A DNA stretch of 64,000 nucleotides from Ctena decussata (lineage: Eukaryota; Mollusca; Bivalvia; Lucinida; Lucinidae): contig OZ022499.1 in assembly GCA_963989385.1 (NCBI GenBank), forward strand, positions 74,958,203 through 75,022,202. The letters are read 5' to 3'. Position 1 is the stretch's first letter, and the number at the start of each line of letters is the position of its first letter. The notes beneath the pieces were generated by a model, which had not been told where the DNA came from, searched no databases, and saw only the letters and a program-made list of their open reading frames with translations. Below are positions 1 to 9,775 of this stretch, piece after piece. Made by a program: the position numbers and the translations under genes.

Positions 1-122
1 TTCAACTCCTATTATCTCAAACTACTCATATCTCAAAGTAAATTTTCTGCGACCAGAAAATTTAATTTGAGATATCAGTAGTTTGAGATGAATTTCGACT
101 TTGAGATATCGAGAGTTGACTG
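1..122 (-). mobile_element. Terminal region of a pogo/Tigger-like DNA transposon (cut by the window edge)
   Basis: Read inward from the right edge on the minus strand, the end begins CAGTCAACTCTCGATATC and is followed by repeated variants of TTTGAGATAT. A TA lies just outside at 123-124. CAGT..ACTC termini with a TA target duplication are typical of the pogo/Tigger group of Tc1/mariner elements. The other end and any transposase lie outside the window, so family membership rests on the terminus alone. Confidence 0.6.
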
Positions 123-176
123 TATCTCTAAAGTGAGTGGCTGTGGTCGAATGACGGTCCTGTATAACCTTCAGCG

Positions 177-1000
177 GGTGTCTTATTAATTTAGATAATA
201 GTAGGGCATGGGCCCACTGTGCTTACAGTAGGTGTGGGTGGGGGTGGTTTGGGTATTTTTCCTCTCGCCTATATAACTTTATCTCTCTCCCTCTCTCTGG
301 GAGACGGCTCGATATAGACTGAAATACTGTCTCAAAGAGCCATTAAAACCCAGGGGGCGTCCTATAAATTTAGATAATAGTAGAGCAAGGGCCTACTGTG
401 CTTACAGTAGGAGTGGGTTTGGGTTGTTTGGGTATTCTCTCGCCTAATATATCTCTTTCTCTCTCCCTCTCTCTGGAAGATGGCTCGATATAGACTGAAA
501 TACTGTCTGAAAAAGGTAAAGGTAAAGGTTTCCAATAGCCTAATCGCCGTAGGGGCAGTGGGGGGTAGAAACCCACTGTATCTTGGGCACAGCTGATGAA
601 AGGCGGAGCCCATCTCTTTCCTTTCGCTGCCTTATCCTTCCCTAATTCGAAAAAGGTACCCATTTACTGCTGGGTTGACAGAGAGAGTTTTCCAGTCGTC
701 GAATGGCGACGGTGAGCCGCGAAATCAAGACCTTCCGGCGACTTTCTGCACAATAACCGAGCCACTCTAACCACTCGGCTACCGCGCCTCTCTATACTGT
801 CTGAGCCGTAAAAGCCCAGGGTCGTCCTATTAATCTAGATAACAGTAGTGCAAGGGCCTACTGTGCTTACAGTAGGTGTGGGTTGTTTGGGTATTTTTCT
901 CTCGCCTATTATCTCTCTCTCTCTCTCTGGGAGATGGCTCAATATAGACTGAAGTACTGTCTCAGAGAGCCGTTAAACCCTAAACAACCAACTAAAACAG
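177..1000 (+). repeat. Tandem array of three pyrimidine-tract SINE-like units (CT-repeat family)
   Basis: Three units begin near 177, 357 and 823. Each has the same order: a GTCCTATTAATTTAGATAA-like start, GGGCCTACTGTGCTTACAG, TTTGGGTATTTTTCTCTCGC, a CT-rich tract, GGGAGACGGCTCGATATAG, then ACTGAAATACTGTCTC and GAGCCGTTAAA. The middle unit is interrupted by the SINE at 511-793. Dispersed copies elsewhere in the window end in CCAACCAACC-like tails, as expected of a SINE, but I see no clear Pol III A and B boxes, so this is a family description rather than a class assignment. Confidence 0.7.
511..793 (-). mobile_element. tRNA-headed SINE, full length, with target-site duplication
   Basis: On the minus strand the head reads GCGCGGTAGCCGAGTGG, an A-box-like tRNA (Leu/Ser type) start. 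The body contains CCAGCAGTAAATGGGTACC and a tail of CCTTTACC repeats. The 11-bp direct repeat ATACTGTCTGA flanks it at 500-510 and 794-804, which shows integration into the middle unit of the CT-repeat array. A 5'-truncated relative lies at 8093-8280. Confidence 0.8.
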
Positions 1001-1249
1001 AAAGTGCAGCCTAAAATTATAGCGGTCAAACCAATTATGGCTGGATTAAAGCTGTCTTCCGGTAGATAGACTACATACGCAGTGTACTGCTTGTGCTGTG
1101 CATCTGACCAGCCTGTGAAACACCAGACTTATGCTTTCTAAAGCAAATCTTGACCATTTGGAAAACAACAAAATTTACGGACACGAAATTATTTTAAAAA
1201 AAAATGCCTCGTCCAAGCTATATCATACTGCGGATCCAAAGGCTAAAGG

Positions 1250-1335
1250 ACAAACAGTGTAGATCCAGATGAGACGGCTCATCTGTATCTATGTTAGATC
1301 CGGATGAGGCGGCTTATCTGGATCTACGTTTGCAA
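1250..1335. repeat. Short foldback of the GTGTAGA..GATCAG family
   Basis: CAGTGTAGATCCAGATGAG and its near-complement GCTTATCTGGATCTACG enclose two small inverted units (GAGACGGCTC, GAGGCGGCTT). It is one of at least twelve short hairpins of this design in the window. Confidence 0.6.
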
Positions 1336-1882
1336 ATTTTCGTTTTTAGCGATTTGTGTCAAACAACGGAGAAATATTTATCAATAGATACTGCTTCAGC
1401 CCCCCTGACTTTCGGGCAGGTGCGCAGAGGCGTCGCACCAAGAAAAGGAAAAGGAAAGGAAAATAAAAAATAAAGAGCAAGATAGGACAAATTTAAAAGC
1501 TAAAAGTTACAGACTATTGTAAGATTCAAGTCATAATTTTATTTCAGTAAGAAATAGATGGAATTGTTAACGAACTTAATTCAGTTGCAAATAGTTGCTA
1601 CATGTACGTGATTGAGTGAGTGAGTGATATGGATTTTACGGCACATCAGCACCAAAAGGGCTATTTCGCGCCGAAAACGCTATAAACGAAAACGTGTTGT
1701 TTACGTACGTGATTGACCTTTCATTAGGGGCGAAACGTGCGGGATCGAAAAGCCTGGGGTCCGACATTCATTACGTTTCGTCTTTCCTTCCGCTTAACCG
1801 TCTCTCAATTTGTACGTCCGTTTGTCAGATGATTTTTGTATAAAACGTTTTGCGTTAAGTTGGTAATTTGTTTCATTAGCCG
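1336..1882. other. No gene recognised
   Basis: No reading frame here resembles a protein I know. Around 1612-1672 there is GTGAGTGAGTGATATGG followed by a phrase common in dispersed repeats. No promoter or RNA gene is visible. Confidence 0.5.
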
Positions 1883-1986
1883 CCCAGTAGGTACGCAACG
1901 TTGAATCAACATTGGATCAAGGTTGATTCAATATCATGATTTTGAATCAACGTTGATTCAATGTTGATTCAACGTTAAGTGCTGAG
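1883..1986. mobile_element. CCCAGCAGGCAC foldback MITE, GTTGAATCAAC subfamily
   Basis: The left end CCCAGTAGGTACGCAACG leads into alternating GTTGAATCAAC and GTTGATTCAAC units, which make the whole element self-complementary. The right terminus has decayed to GTTAAGTGCTGAG. Confidence 0.7.
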
Positions 1987-2196
1987 ATGGCGGGCGTCTA
2001 CGCAAGAGCCTGTTTATTTTGCTCTGGTATATCTTAAATGTGTCTCACCGGTATGGGTTCAAGGCCCGGCTTGCACAAGTGAGAAAGCTACAAGTCCTGC
2101 TTATGGATTGGTCAGGTGTTTTCCCGGGGAGCTCCGGTTTTCGCCCACTTCTGCTTTATGATCAACTCGACATTTATAAGTGAAATATTTTTGAAA

Positions 2197-2348
2197 GGGC
2201 CGTAGAATCTGTCTGCGTACAGGATAGCTCTTGTCCATCACATAAAAACTTGAATGTAAAACTTTACACATTATGCTAATGCCCCCGCCGCCAATGCTAA
2301 CACCGACGCCGGGAGCTCTTCCTGAACTTTGTTCAGGCGAGCTAAAAT
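2197..2348 (-). mobile_element. Fragment of the AGCTCGCCTG long repeat family (5' end)
   Basis: On the minus strand it reads TTAGCTCGCCTGAACAAAG then TTCAGGAAGAGCT, the same small terminal hairpin that opens the long repeats at 30141 and 32694, followed by a GGCGTCGG-rich stretch and TAAAGTTTTACATTC. It is cut off after about 150 bp. Confidence 0.6.
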
Positions 2349-2645
2349 CAGTGTGTGGAACAAACGCTTAAGGCCATGCTATTGTTAAATTTGCCAAAAC
2401 TAGATTGGATAGTTCTGTGCATTTTCATTGGTCATGTGCGTGAGTTCTTTTCATGCATGTATTTTTTGTGTTTGACCGTAGATTTGGCGCTAGAACTGAT
2501 AAAAAAAGGTGGACTATGGATTTTTACACTGACTTTCCCTGCTGAATTCTTGTTCATTTCAACATATTTGACTCTGTAAGTACATGTAGTACCTTTCTTT
2601 TTAGGGTGGTTGGTTGTTTTGGGCTTAACGGTTCTTTCAAACAGG

Positions 2646-2945
2646 GAGCCCCGGTAGCTCAGTGGGTTAAGTGCCGGCCCATTGATATCAAGTGCGAGCC
2701 CCGCTTGAGGCTAGAATATTTCCCCCACCGTGAACGGGGTTCCATTGCACACAACCTTTCATTATCACAGTCCCATCGTCCTGATATGACTGAAATACTG
2801 TTGAAATACTGTTGAAAAGGACGTAAAATTGCATGTCATCCATCCATCCATTGCACACAGCCCTTATGATCATCCTTGCATCTTCCTGATATGACTGAAA
2901 TACTATTGAAAAGGAAGTAAAATCGCGAGTTATCCATCCATTCCT
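2646..2945 (+). mobile_element. tRNA-derived SINE (GAGCCCCGGTAGCTC family) with duplicated tail
   Basis: The head GAGCCCCGGTAGCTCAGTGG is a clear Pol III A box. The B-box region has decayed (GCGAGCCCCGC). The body has ATTGCACACAACC, TGATATGACTGAAATACTG and AAAAGGACGTAAAAT, then a CATC-repeat tail. A second partial tail of the same family follows from about 2852, so two copies or a tail duplication are joined here. Related copies lie at 3225, 13618, 34661, 37008 and 37611. Confidence 0.7.
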
Positions 2946-3082
2946 TTCAGACAGTATTCGGTCTATATCGAGCCGTTTCTATTTTGGAATCGCAGTAATT
3001 TGTTTTTTGTTTTTTTTTTCTACCATAAAATCTTTGTGAACTTTGCAGTCCTTTTACCTAGTCAACTCACTTTTTTGTGGGA

Positions 3083-3098
3083 GGGGGGGGGGGGGGGG
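3083..3098 (+). repeat. Homopolymer G run (16 G)
   Basis: An uninterrupted run of G downstream of a T-rich stretch. Its length is likely to be unreliable in an assembly. Confidence 0.9.
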
Positions 3099-3127
3099 AG
3101 TCGAATCGGACAATGGCGCTGTGTATC

Positions 3128-3630
3128 TTTCAGCGCTGGAGCGTGTACTTATTTAGGATAATAGCAGGCGGCAAGGGCTGGCTGTGGTTGCAGCAGGTGC
3201 GGGATGGGGCTGGTCTAATCTATCCTGGAGCCCCGGCAGCTCAGTAGGCTGGCCTGCTGGTCTAACTATCCCGGGTTCGAGTCCCGCTGTAAGCGGGGAT
3301 CTTTTCAATCGTAAACGGGGGTCCGTTGCACACATCCTTTCATTATCACCCTCCTATTGTCCTGATATGACTGAAACATTTCCATCTACATCATACGCGC
3401 TGCCGTCACACTTGACTACTATAGCGCGGGCGTTTGCTGCATGAGAAAGAGAGTATGATAGGAAAGATAGAAGTAAACACTGTTAAAAAGGACGTAAATT
3501 CGCAAGTCATCCATTAATCCCATCTCTCTTCTTTTTTTTTCTCTCTCTCTCTCTCTCTCTCTTGAAGACGCCTCGATACTGAAATACTATCTCAATAAGG
3601 CGTTGTTTCCAAAACAACCAACTAGCTTTT
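3128..3630 (+). repeat. CT-repeat SINE unit split by a tRNA-derived SINE
   Basis: The 5' part (about 3128-3222: ATTTAGGATAATAGCAG, CAGCAGGTGCGGG) and the 3' part (about 3521-3630: the CT tract, then GAAGACGCCTCGATACTG) are the two halves of one CT-repeat unit. The insert between them is the SINE at 3225-3515. Short TAATC-like similarity at both edges could be the remnant target duplication. Confidence 0.6.
3225..3515 (+). mobile_element. tRNA-derived SINE (GAGCCCCGG family)
   Basis: Head GAGCCCCGGCAGCTCAGTAG (A box), then GGGTTCGAGTCCCG (a good B box), TCCGTTGCACACATCC, TGATATGACTGAAAC and a late AAAAAGGACGTAAATTCG tail. About 90 bp that are absent from the other copies sit inside the 3' part. 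The internal promoter looks better preserved here than in the sister copies. Confidence 0.75.
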
Positions 3631-3711
3631 TTTTTAGAATTTTTGTGCCAGCTTCAGTATATAGTGACGCCACAGCTAGAATGGATAACTTGGAGAGAAC
3701 AGTTGTGCTTG

Positions 3712-3885
3712 ATTGGCTGGTTGCTTTTGGGTTTAAAGGCCCTTAAAGACAATATTTCAAACTAGAAAGAAGAGATATGATAGGGGAGAGAAAAAATGTC
3801 CAAACAGCCGGCACCCGCACCCACTGCAAGTTCAGTAAGCCCTTGCCCTAGTATAATACAATTTAGTAGGACGAACGCCACTGAA
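3712..3885 (-). repeat. CT-repeat SINE unit, reverse orientation
   Basis: On the minus strand the hallmarks occur in order: ATTAAATTGTATTATACTA, AAGGGCTTACTGAACTTGC, a pyrimidine-rich stretch, then GGGCCTTTAAACCC. The CT tract is short. Confidence 0.55.
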
Positions 3886-3963
3886 AAAGAACAGTTGTGT
3901 ATCAGTGTATAGGTCTAGTATGAGTATATAATTTAAGCGCCAGTGATGAAAATAGCAGAATTT

Positions 3964-4030
3964 GCAATGAGCGTAGATCCTGATGACGCTGCTCATAATA
4001 TTGAGCCGCCATATCTAGATCTACACTTTT
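3964..4030. repeat. Short foldback of the GTGTAGA..GATCAG family
   Basis: GCGTAGATCCTGATGACG pairs imperfectly with CATATCTAGATCTACAC around a short centre (CTGCTCATAATATTGAGC). Confidence 0.55.
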
Positions 4031-4231
4031 TTGCCCTCCAGTTTTTTTGAATAGCTTGAACAAAGTATATTTTGAAATTTTGCGGACGTAACTTTTGTAA
4101 TAACTTTTGTCGTCTGCTTTTCGGCGCTTTTAAGAGATCGAGGACACCTGAAATTAACTTCTTAAAATAGAACAGTTTGGCTTACAGCGCAGTAAAACGT
4201 CCAAAACAAAACAGTGTAGACCCAGACCAGG

Positions 4232-4374
4232 CCCAGAGGTTATAAAACTTGAGTACATTCTAAGACTTAAAATAAAGCACACTGATTGGTTGCTTCCGAG
4301 CACATGCTCGGAAGCAGCCGATCAGTGTGCCTTATTTTGAGTTTGAGATTATTCTCAAGTTTTATAACCTCGAA
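4232..4374. mobile_element. Foldback MITE, GGTTATAAAACTTGAG family
   Basis: The left arm starts GAGGTTATAAAACTTGAG and the right arm ends CTCAAGTTTTATAACCTC. The centre TGCTTCCGAGCACATGCTCGG is nearly perfectly self-complementary, so almost the whole 140 bp can form one hairpin of about 65 bp. It lies between GTGTAGACCCAGACCAG and CCCAGACTGCTC, and so appears to split an older GTGTAGA foldback. A decayed second copy lies at 13470-13562. Confidence 0.75.
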
Positions 4375-4376
4375 CC

Positions 4377-4565
4377 CAGACTGCTCATACAAACACTGTA
4401 AACTCTATTCAGACTGCTCCTTTAAGAGCAGTTTGATCATCTAGGTGTGCACTGTTTTCAGATGTTTTCTGTCCATATACTTAGAATTTTTACGGTCGTA
4501 CATGTAACGGTCGTGTTGGCTTTGGAAACAGAGCAGACCCAGATCAGTCTGATCAGAGTCTACCT
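4377..4565. repeat. Cluster of GTGTAGA..GATCAG foldback pieces
   Basis: CAGACTGCTCCTTTAAGAGC with AGTTTGATCATCTAG, and GCAGACCCAGATCAGTCTG with ATCAGAGTCTACC, are two partial hairpins in a row. Both are short and imperfect. Confidence 0.5.
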
Positions 4566-4654
4566 TTTTTTCTACATTTTACATGTACATGTATTTGCTT
4601 TGTTTAGACGCATTTCTGCATTGGAAAATCAAAATGTTCGATTTTTATAATGAT

Positions 4655-4885
4655 CTTAAGCCGTGTTCATGTGCACTTTTTGCACCCGGGTGAAAAATAC
4701 ACCCGGGGTGCAAATTTGCACCCCGGGTGTATTTTTGGCCACGTGAACGGTGTTTCAAGAAAAAGCACCCGGGTGCAAATTTAGCCCCGGGTGCAAATTT
4801 GACCTTACTTTCGAGGTGGTGCAGTTTTATTTGCACCCCGGTGCAAATTTGCCCCCGGGTGCAAATTGTGCACATGAACGCAAAT
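4655..4885. mobile_element. GTGTTCATGTGCAC foldback MITE
   Basis: The left end AGCCGTGTTCATGTGCAC leads into repeats of TTTGCACCCGGGTG and its complement, and the right end reads GTGCACATGAACGC. The inner part is a string of self-complementary GCACCCGGGTGC units. A partial copy in the opposite sense lies at 11085-11180. Confidence 0.7.
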
Positions 4886-5068
4886 TGTGTTCATTGGTAT
4901 ACATTTTGATCTAGGATTTTTCTAAATGACTGTTCTTTTTATTATGATCTTGTATAATCCGATACTTTTTATTATGCTCTTGTATAATCCGATAAAAAAA
5001 ATCAGACTGTTATCAAAATAGATATGCATAAATTACTGAGACTACGATTTTGGTCATTCTTAAGCAAG

Positions 5069-5346
5069 ATGTCCACCCGTCAACGTCGTAAATGTGGAAG
5101 CGGCTGGGACGACAAGACAACAGATGCCTTGTTGGGCATCTGGAACGATGTTACGGTGCAAAACAAAATTGACGAAACTGCGGTGTCCGATACAGTCACT
5201 TATAAGAATATTTCCAAGTTAATGAAAGAGGGGGCTTCGAATTATCTGCTACACAGTGTAAACAAAGGATGAACACTCTTAAAACAAATTATCGAACAGC
5301 TTGTGACAACCTGAAAAAAGGTGGAAGAGGCTCATTTCCCTCCGGA
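5069..5346 (+). pseudogene. Myb/SANT-like (trihelix) domain fragment, probable Harbinger accessory protein
   Basis: A frame from an ATG at 5069 begins MSTRQRRKC and has the order expected of a Myb/SANT-like trihelix domain. The first helix contains GWDDKTTDALLGIWND with its two tryptophans. A middle segment reads VTYKNISKLMKEG. The third helix is in a shifted frame from about 5262: TLKTNYRTACDNLKKG. So there is one frameshift near 5262-5272 just after HSVNKG. Domains of this type occur in host trihelix proteins and in the second, DNA-binding protein of PIF/Harbinger transposons. The HARBI1-like frame ends on the opposite strand at the same place, which favours the transposon origin. There is no downstream frame, so this is a relic. 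The exact start is my inference. Confidence 0.6.
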
Positions 5347-5455
5347 AACTTAACGTAGGCTGTGAATAGCTTGTCTACGATTGCCGATCAAACACATTTC
5401 ACACATTCACACACAGTGGACTTGGCAATCCCGAAAAGGTTCCCTGTTCCCAGCG
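5330..5455 (-). pseudogene. HARBI1-like nuclease, middle fragment
   Basis: On the minus strand the frame contains NLFGIAKSTVCECVK, then a stop, then YVKFPEGNE. This matches in order the segment of PIF/Harbinger nucleases with an FG(I/V)..STV..(I/V)V helix followed by a (Y/I)(V/I).FP turn. It continues the protein begun by the fragments at 10999-11040 and 7545-7757, allowing for about 25 residues lost or displaced between them. The catalytic DDE residues should lie further on and are not found. It ends where the plus-strand Myb-like frame ends, so 5330-5346 is probably a deletion junction. It carries an in-frame stop and is not functional. Confidence 0.55.
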
Positions 5456-5469
5456 ACTGTTCGGGTAAA

Positions 5470-5729
5470 GGGAGTGAATTCAAATATTTTTCTTGCATAG
5501 AAGATGAATTGTGGCTTCCCTTTGATTAGGCAGACTTATTCTGCTTTCCCCACATACAATACCACGCTGCGTTTGCTGCGTGGTTACGTAACACTTTCCT
5601 ATCTCATTGTGTAATTCTGTCACTACGCCATGATGTTGTTTATATGTTGTATTGCTGTTTTGCTCATATATCACTCTTGTGGTGATCTGAGCTAATAAAG
5701 AATAAAACTGAAACTGAAACCTATCGTCC
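5470..5729 (+). mobile_element. Possible 3' tail of a LINE
   Basis: Non-coding sequence ending in GAGCTAATAAAGAATAAAAC and a short ACTGAA repeat. It separates two fragments of the HARBI1-like frame. A polyadenylation-like AATAAA followed by a short tandem tail is typical of LINE 3' ends, but no reverse transcriptase frame accompanies it. Confidence 0.35.
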
Positions 5730-6181
5730 TACAGTAGACTCGACAGTATCGGATCAAGTTCAATAAAACTCCTCTTTTGTTGTATGTGAATGCTAAAAGT
5801 ATGTATGTTATGACACATAACAACTGCAAAATAGTCCTTCTATCTGACCATGTCAAAATATTTACGAAATTTATCCCTTTAAGGGCAGATAACCTATCGA
5901 GGCATACAGGAGGGTCTTACGACAGTATCGGATCATATGATGTTATTTTATAGGAGAGTTTTTCCGAGGCATTCTGACAACCTTCTTAGCCTCAATAATT
6001 TTGCTTCATAAACAGTTGGTCCTATTATTTTCTAAGAGAAAACTTTTACGGCCTTTCAACGATATTTTTCTGTGGCCTTTCAACAGTAATGGGTTTGTCT
6101 GTTAAATAAAAGTTAAATGTATACAAAAATACAAGCATGCCAAAAATTCTTAACTCAGTAATCCCCTGTGCCCCATAGCAT

Positions 6182-6289
6182 CCCAGCGGGCACACGACGT
6201 CAAAATGACGTCGTATTGACGTCGATGCGACGTCATTACGTCGCATCGACGTCAGTACGACGTCATTTCAACGTTATGTGCCTGCTGGG
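6182..6289. mobile_element. CCCAGCAGGCAC foldback MITE, GACGTC subfamily
   Basis: CCCAGCGGGCACACGACG to TATGTGCCTGCTGGG, with a core of repeated TGACGTC and CGACGTCA units that are complementary about the centre GACGTCATTACGTC. The terminal motif is the same as in the GTTGAATCAAC subfamily; only the core differs. Confidence 0.8.
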
Positions 6290-6487
6290 ATGGAACTACT
6301 CAAACAGTGAAGATCATAAACTGCCTTTGCAAAGTGTAGACCATGATAAGACCGTAGTGTCTAATCGGGATCAACAGATTACGGTGATTTTCCGCCTTAA
6401 AGATAATTCAGTGCAATCATTGTGTAAACACTACATGGTCATTCAGCGAGTTCCCCGGCATTTATCTGAGTCTACACAATGTACAGG

Positions 6488-6753
6488 CCGGGCCGGGTTG
6501 CGCAATCGGTAGGGCACCTGACTCGTAAGTCAGAGGTCCTGGGTTCGAATCCCGGTCTGGCCACATACTTTAGTTTCTCCTTCCGCTGATTCAAGAAGGG
6601 CAGTTGTCAGTTACTGGCGAAAGTATGTGCACTTAGTACTGGTTAACCGCTTAGGAGGTCTAAGCCTGCCCAGGAATAGTGTGGTAAGGTTAACTGACCG
6701 TCCCGACATGACCTTAGTTGTTTACCGTGGACGTTAAGCATCAAATCAACAAC
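6488..6753 (+). mobile_element. tRNA-derived SINE (GGCCGGGTTGCGC family), copy 1
   Basis: The tRNA-like head (6491-6563) has an A box (GCGCAATCGGTAGGGC), an anticodon-stem region CTGACTCGTAAGTCAG and a perfect B box (GGGTTCGAATCCC). The stem CTGAC/GTCAG leaves a 6-nt loop, so this is not a normal tRNA. The body runs through CAGTTACTGGCGAAAGTATG and GACCGTCCCGACATGACC to a TCAAATCAAC tail. The target duplication is ACAATGTACAG (6476-6486) and ACAGTGTACAG (6754-6764), one mismatch in 11. Confidence 0.85.
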
Positions 6754-7263
6754 ACAGTGTACAGATGTCCATCCGATGAACGCCACTCATGACTGGGTTC
6801 ACAACACACATGCGAGCTGACCTCGAGTATTTCTTCAGAATGTTTAGCAGACGCTTAATTGTTCAATGCATAAGCTTCATTATCATATGCTAGAAAGAGG
6901 GACGTGGGATGGGAAATATTTTACAAAAAGGATGTTGTCTCAGTTTTATACGGATATTCTTTGAAAGAAGACTCAGCAGCCACTCATGTAGTTGATTTAT
7001 GACTTGTTTTCAGCATCAGACCATACATTCAACATGCAGTTTTCAAGCTGAGGCCTGTATTTCAGTTCAAATTATATAATGATCCGTCACTGTCGCACAT
7101 CGGTGCCTCACTTTTCAAGTCTTTTGTTTCATCAGATACTGGGATGTCACAAAAATTATGAATGCCTGCAATTTTAGGGATTCGAGGACACATTACAAAG
7201 CAAAATTGGTTTCAATCGCCTAATGATAAAATAGTATAAATAACCGAAATCTATTTTTTTTTT

Positions 7264-7280
7264 GGGGGGGGGGGGGGGGG
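7264..7280 (+). repeat. Homopolymer G run (17 G)
   Basis: Preceded by a T run; the junction TTTTTTTTTTGGGG may be hard to sequence. Confidence 0.9.
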
Positions 7281-7544
7281 ACGGGCAACAGGCAAAACGC
7301 AAGCGTCACTGAAGGGGGCCAAGCTTTTCAACAACTCTGATTTGTTTCTCAGCCGCAGATTTCGATCCAATATTCACCCTGCCCTTTGCGATTGGTCGAA
7401 CTTGATGACTGTAATATACTGGTAAAAAATATTTGATTCATTTGTGAGAAAAATGGATGATTACCTACGGGAGATCCGATACTGTCGATGATCCGATACT
7501 GTCGAGTCCACTGTATACTCTGAAGTCCCAGCTAAATAATATAT

Positions 7545-7757
7545 AGTTACTGCCACTTGCTGCTGAACTGAAGAACGTGTACCCGCGCACCCCGTTGGAG
7601 CTGCCCGTGCAGTCTGTCACACAGATTGTCAAAAGAGGCCTTTGACATGCGGAAATCGTTCTGCCACTGATCATCAGTGTAAGTCCCAAGCACAATTATA
7701 GTCGTCCACCACTCTTGACTACGCGGTTTCTCCCAAATGGCATTTTCTCTGCTCTGT
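7545..7757 (-). pseudogene. HARBI1-like nuclease, N-terminal fragment
   Basis: On the minus strand the frame reads QSRENAIWEKPRSQEWW, then NDFRMSKASFDNLCDRL and a basic stretch. This is the N-terminal signature of PIF/Harbinger nucleases (EWW, then W..(N/D)FRMS...F..LC). The frame stops after SSKWQ, just before the TA-flanked element that ends at 7513. Its upstream continuation lies on the far side of the 3.2 kb insertion: when the 8-bp duplication is collapsed, FEEKFAVLRCLG at 10999-11040 runs into QSREN in the same frame. The catalytic region is missing. In autonomous elements this enzyme cuts and joins transposon ends together with a Myb-like partner. Confidence 0.65.
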
Positions 7758-8092
7758 GAGACTGCAATATTCACAGAACGCATTTTTCACATGTGTGAAA
7801 ATTGCGTTCGCATTTTTCACACGTGTGACAAATTCGGTCGTATTTTTCACAGAATTCGAACGCATTTATCACATATCTGTGAAATTTGCGTTCGATATGT
7901 ACCATGAAAACGTAATTTTCCAAACGCATGCAACACCTCTAAAATATGACAAAATATCACAAAAACGCATTTTTCACTTCTTGACATTTTTATAACCCAG
8001 AATTATGAAAGTTATAGTGGACGGAAAAACGGTACAGTAAATAAAAAAAGAAGACTAGAAATCTGCTCTGCTCTTCCGCGCAGAAGGTCGTA

Positions 8093-8280
8093 GGTTCCAG
8101 TCGCCCGCCGAATCAACGACTGAAAATCTCACTCTGTCTTCCCAGCGGTAAATGGGTACCTGTTTCGAATCAGGGAAGGTTAAATGATACGAAATGAGAG
8201 GGATAGGCTCCCTATTTCATAACCTGTGCCTAAGACACTGTAGGCTCATACAACTACTGTCCTTGCGGCCACCCTTTACC
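8093..8280 (+). mobile_element. 5'-truncated SINE related to the one at 511-793
   Basis: Shares CGACTGAAAATCTCACTCTG, CAGCGGTAAATGGGTACC, TTTCGAATCAGGGAAGG and a terminal CACCCTTTACC with the minus-strand SINE at 511-793. The tRNA-like head is missing or highly diverged. Confidence 0.6.
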
Positions 8281-8474
8281 TTGTTGGTTTTAATTCACAT
8301 GTATGCTGATGATGAAAGCTGTATAGTGCACAGCTTCTAGTACAAACTGTTGGGCGATGCCATAATCCAGCGGGAGGCGACCTTGCGGTATTCCTTTGCA
8401 ATATTAGGCATTTCCAATACAAAAGTTTGGGAGGTAGCTTCTTCGTAACAGTCCCCTACGCTACATCAAGGTTA

Positions 8475-9775
8475 GGGACCGACCATTTGATATTCTGGGG
8501 GGTGGGGGTGGGGGGGGGGTTGGGGGCTGGTATTCTTGATGGAGACACGACATTTTATTTCACTGGCCTCTGGAAACAATTTCTTTTTTTTTTTTCACCT
8601 TGTGGGAGCTAATTTATTTTTTTTTACAAACTAACTCAAACAGGTTATTTTTTTTTAATTTTATAGCTGAACTATCAGATCCTTGTTTACTTGACCTTAA
8701 TATCCTTTTATTTTACCCACATCAGTATTTTTTACCCCTTTTTTCTCACAAAAAGAACATGGTGCTGTCTTTAACCAGGCCAAGGGCATGGCTTAGCTTG
8801 CTTTTGCAAACCAGTGCCTGGAGCATGTTACTCTTTTCATCTAAGGTACAGATACAGACATCCCTGTATGAGTTTGGCAAAAAATTAGGCTTTAAATAAG
8901 GGATATTTTGGCCAAAATTTAGGGCTATTTTGGCAAAGTTTTAGGGCTAACATTAGGAATTTAGGTTTTTTTCTATCCCAATATATGCCCAAACATGCTT
9001 TATTCGTATTTTAGAAAGTTTGATAAATACTTACTTGATAGAGTCACATTACTTACATGATAGAGTCACATTATACATGTACATGAATGGCAATTAATAA
9101 AATGGCTGAAAGCTATGTGCTAAGAAGTTAACAAAGCGGGGTCTGGGGGGCAACGCCGCCAAAAGCTAAAGCAATTTCCCAATTTCAATGGCAATTTTAA
9201 GACTGGAAACAATAGAGAAAAACTAGGAATGCTGATAAAAGTAAGGGTTTTTATATTAGGACTTTTGCGTTTATTTTGCCATAATGGTTTTGTCTCCCAT
9301 AGCTAGTGACTCTTTGCCATTCAGTTTTAGTGGAAACATTTACTTAGTAATGTGGCAGATCAATAATACATGTATGTGAATGTTGTATAGGATTATGTAA
9401 ATGTATGCACATGCGGGCCCACTGGTGTAAACCAATTGTAGATAATATTAACATATTACTATAAATATGGGGGTCTGGGGGAGCAGCCCCCAGAAGCCAG
9501 AGACATAAAAACTCAATTCCAATGACTTTATCTGCAGACTATATTTTTTTTGAAATTTTGGGTGGAGACAGGTTATTTTTTCTCTTACTTTTGAGGCCAG
9601 ATTTTTTTTAACCCCCTTATGAGCCAGGTTATTTTTTTTCTTGCATATCCAAAGACAGGGAATTTATTTTGATAAATATACCAGCCCCCCCCCCCCCCCA
9701 AAGACAGGGAATTTTTTTTGATAAATATACCAGCACCCCCCCCCCCCCCCCCCAGAATATCAAATGGTCAGTCCC
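8475..9775. mobile_element. Inverted-repeat element, about 1.3 kb (GGGACYGACCATTTGATATT ends)
   Basis: GGGACCGACCATTTGATATT at the left is repeated in inverse orientation at the right (minus strand GGGACTGACCATTTGATATT). Both continue into CTGGGGGG runs. TTA(A)-like bases lie outside: GTTA on the left, TTAA on the right. It is nested in the 3.2 kb element. No transposase is visible; the frames at 8600-8900 are low-complexity, T-rich and not recognisable. Confidence 0.6.
9651..9753 (+). repeat. 49-bp tandem duplication with C runs
   Basis: AAAGACAGGGAATT followed by GATAAATATACCAGC occurs twice (from 9651 and from 9700), each ending in a C run (15 and 18 C). It is probably replication slippage at the poly-C end. 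Confidence 0.85.

Larger units (their letters stand above)
5732..7513. mobile_element. Non-autonomous Tc1/mariner-type (pogo-like) element with TA target duplication
   Basis: The left end CAGTAGACTCGACAGTATC and the inverted right end (CAGTGGACTCGACAGTATC on the minus strand) match over about 26 bp with one difference. TA flanks at 5730-5731 and 7514-7515. CGACAGTATCGGATC recurs inside both ends (about 5929, about 7470-7490), suggesting subterminal binding repeats. No transposase is visible. It contains a younger foldback MITE (6182-6289) and a SINE (6488-6753), and lies inside the HARBI1-like relic. The rest of the interior (6765-7460) is non-coding, with a 17-G run. Confidence 0.7.

Noticed and set aside
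6491..6563. Functional tRNA gene
   Set aside because: The 6-nt anticodon loop, a conserved SINE body downstream and target duplications show it is a SINE head.
8600..8899. Open frame of 99 codons
   Set aside because: T-rich low-complexity sequence inside a non-autonomous element; no similarity to a transposase.
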